A DNA stretch of 8,541 nucleotides, taken from NCBI GenBank assembly GCA_021731205.1, contig JAKFXV010000248.1, positions 1 to 8,541 on the forward strand. Reading direction: 5' to 3'. This document shows, in pieces, positions 1 to 6,619 of the stretch; the stretch's first letter is position 1, and each line of letters begins with the position of its first letter. The notes below the pieces were generated by a model. The model did no database searches and was not told the DNA's origin. It saw only the letters and a list, made by a program, of their open reading frames with translations. Source of the stretch: Nocardioides sp. (GTDB taxonomy: Bacteria > Actinomycetota > Actinomycetes > Propionibacteriales > Nocardioidaceae). Made by a program: the position numbers and the translations under genes.

Positions 1-1119
1 GCGGGAAACATCGCCAAGCGAGCCAACGGCCGGTGGCGGGCGCGGTACCGCGACGAGGCCGGAAAGGAGCACTCGCGGCACTTCGACCGCAAGATCGACG
101 CCCAGCAGTGGCTGGACCAGGTCACCTCCGCGGTGGTCACCGGCACGTACGCCGATCCCAAGGCCGGCCGGATCACCTTCGCGGCGTTCTTCGGGGAGTG
201 GTCGGCCCGCCAGGTCTGGGCACCCGGCACCGTGCTCGCGATGTCACTGGCGGCGAGATCCGTGCCGTTCGCGGGGAAGCCGATGAAGCAGGTTCGCCGC
301 TCGGAGGTCGAGACCTGGATCAAGCAGATGAACGCCGCCGGGCTTGCCCCCGGCACGATCAAGACGCGGTACGCCAATGTCCGGTCTGTGTTCCGCGCCG
401 CGGTGAAAGACCGGGTGATCGGCTCCGACCCGACCGACGGCGTACGCCTCCCCCGCGGGCGTCGCGCGGACATGGCCATGTCGATCCCGACGCCCGAGGA
501 GGTCGGGCAGCTCATGGCCATGGCCGACGAACGGTTCCAGCCGTTCATCGCACTCTGCGCGTTCGCTGGCCTGCGACTGGGTGAGGCGGCCGGGGTCCAG
601 CTGGGCGATGTCGACTTCCTCCGCAAGTCGCTCAGGGTCTCCCGCCAGATCCAGCGCGTCAACGGCGGCGAGATCGACGTACGCGCGCCGAAGTACGGCT
701 CAGAGCGCGTCGTCTACCTCGCCGACAGTCTCGTCAACGTGCTCGCCGAGCACGTCGGCGCTCACGGCACCACCGGCAAGGATCGGTGGCTCTTCGCCGG
801 CGAGGGCGACGACCCGCCGCACCAGAACACCGTCGGCTACTGGTGGCGCAGGACGCTGCGCGACGCCGAGCTCTCCGGCATCAAGCTCCACGACCTGCGC
901 CACTTCTACGCCTCCGGCCTCATCTCGGCCGGCTGCGACGTCGTGACCGTCCAACGCTCGCTCGGTCACGCGAAGGCGACCACGACCCTCAACACCTACG
1001 CCCACCTCTGGCCGACCGCCGAGGACCGCACGAGGAAGGCAGCGGAGTCGATCATGGCCGCGTCGCTCGGCGAGCCGGCCGCGCCCTTCGCCGAGTCGGC
1101 GGCAAGTGCAGGTGAGTGA
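1..1119 (+). CDS. Tyrosine site-specific integrase (phage/island type), 5' end outside window
   Basis: Catalyses strand exchange between attachment sites of a mobile element and the chromosome. The reading frame is open from base 1 (372 residues visible); the start codon probably lies a few codons upstream, since the visible N-terminus (GNIAKRANGRWRARYRD) looks like the usual arm-binding, AP2-like beginning of actinobacterial integrases. Order of parts: arm-binding region (about 1-60), SAM-like core-binding domain (about 60-155), catalytic domain (about 160-360). Catalytic residues by visible numbering: R192 in GLRLGEA, K231, H297 and R300 in HDLRH, H323 in LGHA, and nucleophile Y333 in NTYAHL. 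All are present, so the enzyme looks intact. It points toward the minus-strand accessory genes, its stop lying 146 bases from the stop of the next gene. Family assignment is firm; target site and direction of the element are not known from this window. Confidence 0.95.
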   Translation, partial: AGNIAKRANGRWRARYRDEAGKEHSRHFDRKIDAQQWLDQVTSAVVTGTYADPKAGRITFAAFFGEWSARQVWAPGTVLAMSLAARSVPFAGKPMKQVRRSEVETWIKQMNAAGLAPGTIKTRYANVRSVFRAAVKDRVIGSDPTDGVRLPRGRRADMAMSIPTPEEVGQLMAMADERFQPFIALCAFAGLRLGEAAGVQLGDVDFLRKSLRVSRQIQRVNGGEIDVRAPKYGSERVVYLADSLVNVLAEHVGAHGTTGKDRWLFAGEGDDPPHQNTVGYWWRRTLRDAELSGIKLHDLRHFYASGLISAGCDVVTVQRSLGHAKATTTLNTYAHLWPTAEDRTRKAAESIMAASLGEPAAPFAESAASAGE

Positions 1120-1129
1120 GCCGCGAGCC

Positions 1130-1150
1130 GCACCCTCAGATCGCGGGTGC
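1130..1150 (+). terminator. Possible hairpin after integrase gene
   Basis: Ten bases after the integrase stop, GCACCC (1130-1135) and GGGTGC (1145-1150) form a perfect 6-bp stem with a 9-base loop. No T-run follows, so it is at best a weak intrinsic terminator or the base of a larger structure. It lies between two convergent genes, where a terminator would be expected. The remainder of the gap up to 1265 shows no gene or RNA that I recognise. Confidence 0.3.
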
Positions 1151-1265
1151 TACTTCGCATGATCGCTTCGTGTACGACGGTGCAGGTGGCGCGTCAAGCA
1201 TCCGGCCCACGAGGGGCACCAACGTCGAGCATCCCTAGGTTGTCTGCTGCCGACTTCGAGCCCTA

Positions 1266-3008
1266 CTATCCCAGCGCTCTGGTGAGTTCTCCGAGACTCA
1301 CGGCTCCGCGCAGTCGCATCTGTCCGATGCTGGTCTCGGCGAACGTGAGGTCGCTCCGGCTGTACAACACCTGCGGTGTCACGACCACTCCCTTGACATC
1401 GATGAACTGGGACACGTCGTAGTTATCCCCGACAGGCGATCCTTTTAGGGTCGCCACTATCCCTTCCCACAAGCGGCAGGCCTTATCAATGGTGGTTGCC
1501 GCGTTGCGAACAGTCTTGTAGTCGCCGGCGTCGTACTCGCGGGTGAAGGGGATGTTCTTGCAGGAGACCAGAAGGAGAACACCGTTGCGCTCGGCCACTG
1601 CGTCGATGTCGGTGAGCCATGCGCCGCCGAGACGAAGATGACGGCGCAGTGCACGGGCTGAATCGGCGGGCCGCCACGGCGACTGGTCGATTCGTTCCTG
1701 GACTACCTCCTCGAATCTGCGCGCCGGGGCATTGACCACCTCGCCGCCTGTCTGCGCAGGGATGCGGATGTCATCGAGGAGCCGGCTGGAGGCGGCCCAG
1801 ACGTCGAGCACAACGTCTTCACCAAGGCTTCGCACCACTGGACCTGTCTCGATCGGCCACAAGTCTGGCCCGAGGCCCTCCAGCACCTGTAACACCTGGT
1901 GCCCGTCCTCTGGAACCTGGCCCGGGAAACACGCCTCTAGGCCGTCGCGAATGATCGGCATGAGTTGGTCGATGGTATGGATCGCGTAGTCGCGTCGGCG
2001 CCGCAGGTAGCCCACTTTCGGAAGGCTGGATCCGAGGCTCTCGCTGATGAATGTTGCGTCGTACCAGAGGGTGTACAGCAGCGTCGCGAGGCTCGGAGTG
2101 TGCGGTCGCCACCAGTCGATTGAGGAGGCTCCTGCTGCTGACATGCTCTCTGCGAGTCCGTTGAGCGTGATCCAGTTGAGGTTGAACTGACCGAGGACTC
2201 GCACCATGTGGCCGTGGCGAAGTTGCCCTTGCCAGCCCGGGACATCGATCCAGGGGCCGAGCACGCGGCTAACCGTCATCAGGACAGAGGGCGGATCCCT
2301 ACGATCGGGCGCAACTGGATTGACCTCCATCGATGGGTGCCACTGCCACTGCAAATCATCGGCTAGGCGTTGGTCGAAGATATCGATCGCCTGCTCCAGC
2401 GGTTCGTCAACGACGGGTTCTGGTAGGTCGCCATCGACAACGACGAAGTCGGTGCCCTTGCCCGCACGACGTATCCAACTATGGCACCGGCTCAACGCGA
2501 CGGAGATGGCAGCCAACTGCGCGACCGGGATGAGGTCGCTGGTCTCACAGGGGTAGATGGATCGCCCCTTGACCTCGGGTTGGTTCTCCGTGGCGTTGGT
2601 CGAGAGACCGCTGAGGGTCTCCATCACCTTATGGTCGGCGTACTGGGTAGTGATCAGGTAGCCCGCGAAGAAGTCGGTTGAGATGCGGCGCGTGTACCAA
2701 AGCCACTGGACCGCCGGATACACCTGAACCAGTTCGTGCGCCTGCTCCTCGAGGGCCTCCCGTATGCGAGTCAGATAGAGGCCAGCTGAAATTGGATCGA
2801 GTTCGGTGCCGGCCAGGGGATCATTCGGCACAGCGCGGGCCAGGACCTCTTGAGGACCCGGCACCATCGGGCGTGCCGCGACGAAGGCTTCGCTGACGAT
2901 CGGGACTGTGTAGTCAATCGCTTGTCGGAGGTTTTCAAGTCGGCGGGGATTGCCGGGCCTTCGGGGTTTCGTCCGCGTTGCCTTCTTGCGACGCTTGCTA
3001 ACCGGCAT
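1266..3008 (-). CDS. Large protein of unknown function with C-terminal PD-(D/E)XK-like nuclease signature
   Basis: Not recognised as a named family. From the ATG at 3008 the product is 580 residues. This start is preferred because GGGAG (3014-3018) sits 5 nt upstream and the N-terminus becomes the natural-looking basic MPVSKRRKKATRTK. An in-frame ATG at 3074 would add 22 residues but has no good ribosome site, and a stop lies four codons above it. The first ~400 residues are tryptophan-rich and mostly alpha-helical in appearance, with no motif I can name. Near the C-terminus a helix with FEEVVQER (E433/E434) is followed by TDIDAVAE (D467, D469) and LLVSCKN (S482, K484). This E...D...xxK spacing fits the PD-(D/E)XK nuclease core, with Ser where Glu is common in the (D/E)XK half-motif. 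It is the last of the minus-strand accessory genes and so a candidate effector. Sampled lines look lower in GC than the E1 gene. The coding call is strong; the nuclease call is moderate and activity is unproven. Confidence 0.85.
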   Translation of the reverse strand: MPVSKRRKKATRTKPRRPGNPRRLENLRQAIDYTVPIVSEAFVAARPMVPGPQEVLARAVPNDPLAGTELDPISAGLYLTRIREALEEQAHELVQVYPAVQWLWYTRRISTDFFAGYLITTQYADHKVMETLSGLSTNATENQPEVKGRSIYPCETSDLIPVAQLAAISVALSRCHSWIRRAGKGTDFVVVDGDLPEPVVDEPLEQAIDIFDQRLADDLQWQWHPSMEVNPVAPDRRDPPSVLMTVSRVLGPWIDVPGWQGQLRHGHMVRVLGQFNLNWITLNGLAESMSAAGASSIDWWRPHTPSLATLLYTLWYDATFISESLGSSLPKVGYLRRRRDYAIHTIDQLMPIIRDGLEACFPGQVPEDGHQVLQVLEGLGPDLWPIETGPVVRSLGEDVVLDVWAASSRLLDDIRIPAQTGGEVVNAPARRFEEVVQERIDQSPWRPADSARALRRHLRLGGAWLTDIDAVAERNGVLLLVSCKNIPFTREYDAGDYKTVRNAATTIDKACRLWEGIVATLKGSPVGDNYDVSQFIDVKGVVVTPQVLYSRSDLTFAETSIGQMRLRGAVSLGELTRALG

Positions 3009-3191
3009 CCACTCTCCCTCGCCAAGGTAGCCATGCTGCGGTGGCCCGTTGGGTTCGCACGTCTCCTCAGACATGCGGCCACCCGCTCAGGACGCTCGAC
3101 AACACCGGAGCACGACCGTTCGGGCGCCAGCACGAGCAGCCTGCGCGACACACCCAGCGACTACCGCGCCTGTCGCCTCGGCTCGATCGCG

Positions 3192-3770
3192 TCAGGCCGG
3201 AGTGAGTGGTTGTCCATCTGCCACATGTGATGACACAACCGTGTACTCAAACTCCTTGCCTCCTCTCGAAGAGCCGGTCACCTGCGACTTTCGTAAGGCC
3301 CCAGCCGCAGTCAACCTCTTGAGGCGGTTGTTGGCATTCTGTGCGGACAACTTCAACTCCTCCGCGAGGGCGGTGGCCCTGAAGGTGCCCAGGGTCAGAG
3401 CTTTCTCGAACGTCTCGGCGAGGAACTTGTCGCCGACAAGCGTCAGCGCTCCGCTGTCGAGAATCGCGACCTGGGTGTCTCGACGCTCGACACACACAAC
3501 AATCGAAAAGCGCGTGTCTTCGTCAAGTCCGGTCACCTTGACCGTCGCATCCGTCGCCCCGAAGTCGTGCGAGACGAGGAACCGCCCAAGGAACTCGTCG
3601 ACGAAGCTCTGGTTCATCGCTTCGACGCCGCTGAAGTCGATGGTGAGGTCGAGCCCGTTGTACCCGCTGAGGATGTCGTCTAGCCGGTCGCGTCCATCCT
3701 TGCCCCGGCTTCGCGTCACCGGGTATTTGCCGAGGATCGCGCGGACCTGGAATGTGGTCGCTTCGGTCAT
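3192..3770 (-). CDS. STAS-like (DUF4325-type) domain protein with C-terminal winged helix
   Basis: 192 residues. The ATG at 3770 is chosen because GGAGAAG (3773-3779) precedes it closely; an upstream in-frame start would run into the spacer and overlap the ATPase gene. Residues about 8-92 resemble the STAS-like DUF4325 domain, with signature LTIDFSGVEAMNQSFVDEF (42-60) and a central Ser55. Residues about 118-180 look like a winged helix-turn-helix (ALAEELKLSAQNANNRLKRL, then a basic wing with GSSRGGKEF). In families of this kind the STAS-like domain is commonly paired with a GHKL ATPase, and here such a gene ends 38 bases upstream on the same strand. The likely role is a DNA-binding regulator whose STAS part senses, or is switched by, the ATPase. 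Which DNA it binds is unknown; the dyad before the Ubl gene is one candidate. Domain calls come from motif reading; the regulatory role is inference. Confidence 0.85.
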   Translation of the reverse strand: MTEATTFQVRAILGKYPVTRSRGKDGRDRLDDILSGYNGLDLTIDFSGVEAMNQSFVDEFLGRFLVSHDFGATDATVKVTGLDEDTRFSIVVCVERRDTQVAILDSGALTLVGDKFLAETFEKALTLGTFRATALAEELKLSAQNANNRLKRLTAAGALRKSQVTGSSRGGKEFEYTVVSSHVADGQPLTPA

Positions 3771-3787
3771 GACTTCTCCGGTTTCAT

Positions 3788-3803
3788 TGCTTCGATTGAA
3801 GCA
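3788..3803 (-). repeat. Short inverted repeat in the ATPase-STAS spacer
   Basis: TGCTTC (3788-3793) and GAAGCA (3798-3803) are perfect complements around a 4-base loop. The element fills much of the 38-base spacer and ends 8 bases above the ribosome site of the STAS gene. In RNA it could form a small hairpin near that site, or in DNA a compact protein-binding dyad. A 6-bp repeat at this size may also be chance. Confidence 0.3.
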
Positions 3804-3808
3804 TAGGT

Positions 3809-4681
3809 CTACTCCTGTTTGGGCATACGGTGTGAGAGCCACGCCCACGTGCCGCTCGTCTGGTCCGGACGGCTGTGCGGCGTCTCGGTGTGCGTTGAAG
3901 AAGCAGATCCGGACACCCGTACCTCTCCTCGGCCTGAACGGATTTGGAAGTCGAGGCGCCCGTGTTGTCGCGTCTTCCCGATGACATCGCTCAACCCGTT
4001 GCCGCGGCCGGCGCCGATGCCACTGACACCCGCTCGCATTGCTTCTGCGATTGCTAGTTCGTCACGGGTGTGGTGTGCGTATTGAGGGTTCTGTCGAAGC
4101 GTCTCCATGACCCCGACTCCGGTGTCACAGACCGCCATCTCGAACCGAGGCGCATCCGTGGTTGTGCCGCTGTAGGTCTGGATCGCGATGAACGCGCCGG
4201 TCTCGCTCTGGCCGTGGTCGACGGCGTTGTCCATCAGTTCGCCGCAGGCCCCGATCACCGCCGCCGCACCGGTTCCCCCATGTTCGTCGTAGAAGGCGGT
4301 CACTAGAGGGCCGAGGACCCGTTCGGACAGGTCGTCGGCGGTTCGGAGACTCAGAGCGGTCACCTCCAGCAGCTTCTCGCTGAGGTCGGCCCGGCCGTCT
4401 GCGGGAACCCTTCCGGCGATGCGCGTGCGTGCGGGCATCTGGCGGAGGACATCCATGCGTTGCAGGTAGGAGCCGATGTCCTGATCGTGGGGCAGGTCCA
4501 GCGTGACCGGCATCGAGCAACCCGCCGCCCAGTGTGCTGTCGCCACGATCCCGGCGAGGTCCAGCGGACACGCGAACGTCAACCGCGTCGCGTCGATCTT
4601 CAGCGAGTCTAGGCCCGTCTCGCCGAACGACAGGAGCGCGGCTTCGGCAAGAGGCCGGTCCCCTACCAACACCATGTCCAT
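3809..4681 (-). CDS. GHKL (histidine kinase-like) ATPase with N-terminal STAS-like region
   Basis: 290 residues from the ATG at 4681, which has GGGAG (4691-4695) 9 nt upstream. The open frame continues further up, but it would overlap the JAB-E1 gene by about 300 bases and its translation there is low-complexity, so the longer form is rejected. A second ATG two codons later is an alternative. Residues about 25-80 form an alpha/beta STAS-like segment ending VTLDLPHDQDIGSYLQRM (59-76). Residues about 115-285 are a GHKL ATPase: N-box GELMDNAVDH (E148, N152), G1 box DTGVG (186-190), G2 box GAGRGNGL (223-230), and a closing strand GTWAWL (277-282). There is no phospho-acceptor His domain or membrane segment, so it is not a normal sensor kinase; it is closer to anti-sigma-like or partner-switching ATPases. 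It starts 52 bases after the JAB-E1 stop and is followed by the STAS/winged-helix gene, its probable partner. Confidence 0.88.
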   Translation of the reverse strand: MDMVLVGDRPLAEAALLSFGETGLDSLKIDATRLTFACPLDLAGIVATAHWAAGCSMPVTLDLPHDQDIGSYLQRMDVLRQMPARTRIAGRVPADGRADLSEKLLEVTALSLRTADDLSERVLGPLVTAFYDEHGGTGAAAVIGACGELMDNAVDHGQSETGAFIAIQTYSGTTTDAPRFEMAVCDTGVGVMETLRQNPQYAHHTRDELAIAEAMRAGVSGIGAGRGNGLSDVIGKTRQHGRLDFQIRSGRGEVRVSGSASSTHTETPHSRPDQTSGTWAWLSHRMPKQE

Positions 4682-4733
4682 TGCTGGAGTCTCCCAAGCA
4701 CACTGGCGGTAGAGGGGTATTGACGTCGCTGGC

Positions 4734-6197
4734 TCACACCCGGGTTGGGAGGTCCTTGCCGTCGCCGTACGCCAGCACCGAGTGTGGGCCGCTCCCGCAC
4801 ACATGGCACGTCGGGTCGACGGCCGGCTTCTGGACGACGACGTGAGGATGTCCCTGCTTAACCGGCCAGTTCCGCAGGAGGCGAAATCCGGTGGCCGGAC
4901 GGCCCAGGCCGCTGGCATAGAGCATGAAGTCGTTGACGGCCCAGCCGGACGACAACATGTTGAGGGTGATGACGCTTGGGGCGTTGATGCCGGGCTCGTC
5001 GACGTACCGCTGGTTGCGGCGCTGCTCGTCGGTCGCAACGGACTCTTCGGCCAGCTTGGCGAGGTTCACCAGGCCGTTGCAGCGCATGCACCCGGCGGCC
5101 GTACCGAGGGAGCGGACGACGCCGTAGATGTCGAGCACCTTGCCCGTGGTCCTGTCGAGCACGACCTTGGACCCGACCTGGAGGGCGGGGATGAGGTACT
5201 GGTAGGCGATCTGGTTGACGACGTCGCGGGCGAGCATGGTGTCGGCGGCCAGGAAGATGAAGTCGCAGCCGAGCAGGCGGCGCGCGACATGGTCGTCGGC
5301 GACGTCGCCGCGAATGGTGACGACCTGGGCCTTCGGGTTGGCGCGGCGAATGATCCGGTGTGCCAGGTCGACCTTCCAGGTGGGCCGGTTGAGGCCGAGC
5401 TTCTTGGCGGCCTTGCCGATCCAACCGTCACCGAGCGGGCCGGTGGCGTCGCGCTCGGTGGCCTCGGGGAGCCGGGAGAGGTTGGTGTCGTCGACGTAGT
5501 CGGGGTCGATGATGACGAAGTGCCCGATGCCGAGGCGGCTGAGGGCTTGGACGATGAGCATGCCGATGCCGCCGGCGCCGACGATGCCGACCGTGAGGCG
5601 CTTCATCCGGTCGTTGCCTGCGTCGCCGAAGACGAGTGCTTGGCGAGCGTGCTTCTTCGCCGAGCCGATGGAGCCGTCGTCCCGACGGCGCGTGCCGTCG
5701 GTCATCACGTCCATCGACTGCCCGACGACTACGGTGGCGTTGACCGGCGCACGAAGGCCGTCGGTGAACCAGATGTCCCCGGCGACGGCGTGCTGGGCGA
5801 GGACCAGGCCGCCGACCGGGGCGCCGTTGAGTGCGAGCAGGGTGGGGTAGCCGCGCTCGTGGGAGGCGATGTCCGGGGCGGAGAATCCGACTTCTTCGAT
5901 TCCACCGTGGTTGTGCACGGCGAGGTAGATCAGGCCGGCGTTCTTGGCGCGCCGCAGCACCTTTGTGACGAACTCTCCGGTGAGGTGGCGGTAGCCGCGG
6001 GTGCCGGGGATGTAGTCGACGCCGTCGTCGGCGAGGATGACCTCGCGAACGAGGAGTCGCACCTCGCCGTTGACGGTGGTCGTGCCACACAGGAGGGCGG
6101 CGCCGTGCTCGTCGGGGGTGTTGGCGAAGAGGTGGTCATGGAGTGCCTGCCAGTCACCGTGGCGGAACCGGAGCTGCACCTCGATGCTGCTGATCAT
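4734..6197 (-). CDS. JAB/JAMM peptidase fused to E1-like ThiF adenylating enzyme
   Basis: 487 residues. By family it would process or remove a ubiquitin-like protein (JAB) and adenylate its C-terminus with ATP (E1/ThiF). The ATG at 6197 has GGAG (6203-6206) 5 nt upstream and overlaps the E2 stop as ATGA. JAB part, about 1-160: E30 in DEHG, H95 and H97 in HNH, S106 and D109 in SAPD, a complete zinc metallopeptidase set. E1 part, about 195-487: nucleotide loop VGAGGIG (206-212), D231 and D233 in IDPDY, N239 and R242 in NLSR, K262 in GKAAKK, D319 in AADTM, all as in ThiF/MoeB/E1 proteins. Two CxxC pairs (C370/C373 and C464/C467) look like the structural zinc site. The only other cysteines are C37, in a JAB strand, and C311, in a core Rossmann strand, so no obvious catalytic cysteine is available. 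Family call firm; lack of a thioester cysteine is inferred from sequence. Confidence 0.93.
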   Translation of the reverse strand: MISSIEVQLRFRHGDWQALHDHLFANTPDEHGAALLCGTTTVNGEVRLLVREVILADDGVDYIPGTRGYRHLTGEFVTKVLRRAKNAGLIYLAVHNHGGIEEVGFSAPDIASHERGYPTLLALNGAPVGGLVLAQHAVAGDIWFTDGLRAPVNATVVVGQSMDVMTDGTRRRDDGSIGSAKKHARQALVFGDAGNDRMKRLTVGIVGAGGIGMLIVQALSRLGIGHFVIIDPDYVDDTNLSRLPEATERDATGPLGDGWIGKAAKKLGLNRPTWKVDLAHRIIRRANPKAQVVTIRGDVADDHVARRLLGCDFIFLAADTMLARDVVNQIAYQYLIPALQVGSKVVLDRTTGKVLDIYGVVRSLGTAAGCMRCNGLVNLAKLAEESVATDEQRRNQRYVDEPGINAPSVITLNMLSSGWAVNDFMLYASGLGRPATGFRLLRNWPVKQGHPHVVVQKPAVDPTCHVCGSGPHSVLAYGDGKDLPTRV

Positions 6198-6619
6198 CGG
6201 GTCTCCAGCCAGTCGAGGACCTTCGCGACCTTCTGGGCTGCGGTCTGGGCGGTGAACGCGTTCCCGCGGGTTCGGCGAGACAGCTGCGTGACGGGCCGCT
6301 GAGTACTCGACCGGGGGGGCCACTGCAGCTGGGTCGGCGCGAACCCCTCTCCGAGAGGTGCCCCGTCGGTCCGGGTCAGGTCGTGACGGGCAAACATCGG
6401 GTAGATGTCACCGCCCGGGAGGTTGAAGGGCAGGTTGAAGACCAGGAATGTGCTCTCCTGGGCGTACGCCGCCCCGAGAGGGATCGCCGCGAACTCGACC
6501 CAGAGCCCGCCTTGACCGTCGGGGACCGTCGAGATGTCCAGACTGGGGTAGGCGGTCTCGAGAGTGTCGAGCGCCTCGCGCACGCCGGCCTTGAGGGTGG
6601 CCTCAGGAGTTGTCGTCAC
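6194..6619 (-). CDS. E2-like (UBC-fold, Prok-E2_E type) protein lacking any cysteine
   Basis: 141 residues from a GTG at 6619, overlapping the end of the Ubl gene by 17 nt. No clear ribosome site precedes it, so translation is probably coupled. A GTG at 6583 would give a shorter form; anything longer only reads the Ubl gene in another frame. The E2 reading rests on order and look: an N-terminal helix (about 8-24), strands around GGLWVEFAAIPL (37-48) and TFLVFNLPF (57-65), the YP turn at Y73-P74 followed by MF, then SRR (114-116) and a C-terminal helix AAQKVAKVLDWLE (127-139). This resembles the Prok-E2_E family, which sits beside multiubiquitin and JAB/ThiF genes. There is no Cys anywhere, so it cannot form a normal E2 thioester. 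It may carry the Ubl on Ser/Thr or act as a scaffold. The coding call is strong through its position and overlaps; the E2 call is moderate. Confidence 0.82.
   Translation of the reverse strand: MTTTPEATLKAGVREALDTLETAYPSLDISTVPDGQGGLWVEFAAIPLGAAYAQESTFLVFNLPFNLPGGDIYPMFARHDLTRTDGAPLGEGFAPTQLQWPPRSSTQRPVTQLSRRTRGNAFTAQTAAQKVAKVLDWLETR

Noticed and set aside
1120..1265. tRNA gene or attachment site behind the integrase
   Set aside because: No cloverleaf or T-loop pattern was found in this gap, and no direct repeat with the ychF side was seen by eye.
3049..3984. A 311-codon + strand open frame across the STAS and ATPase genes
   Set aside because: Ser/Arg/Thr-rich antisense translation with no family features; the opposite strand has ribosome sites and recognisable domains.
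4682..5038. N-terminal extension of the GHKL ATPase
   Set aside because: It overlaps the E1 gene and reads as low-complexity sequence; the start at 4681 has a ribosome site in the intergenic gap.
4782..6302. A 506-codon open frame on the + strand opposite the JAB-E1 gene
   Set aside because: Its translation is a low-complexity Val/Gly/Asp/Ala-rich string typical of the antisense frame of a GC-rich gene, while the minus strand encodes clear JAB and E1 motifs.
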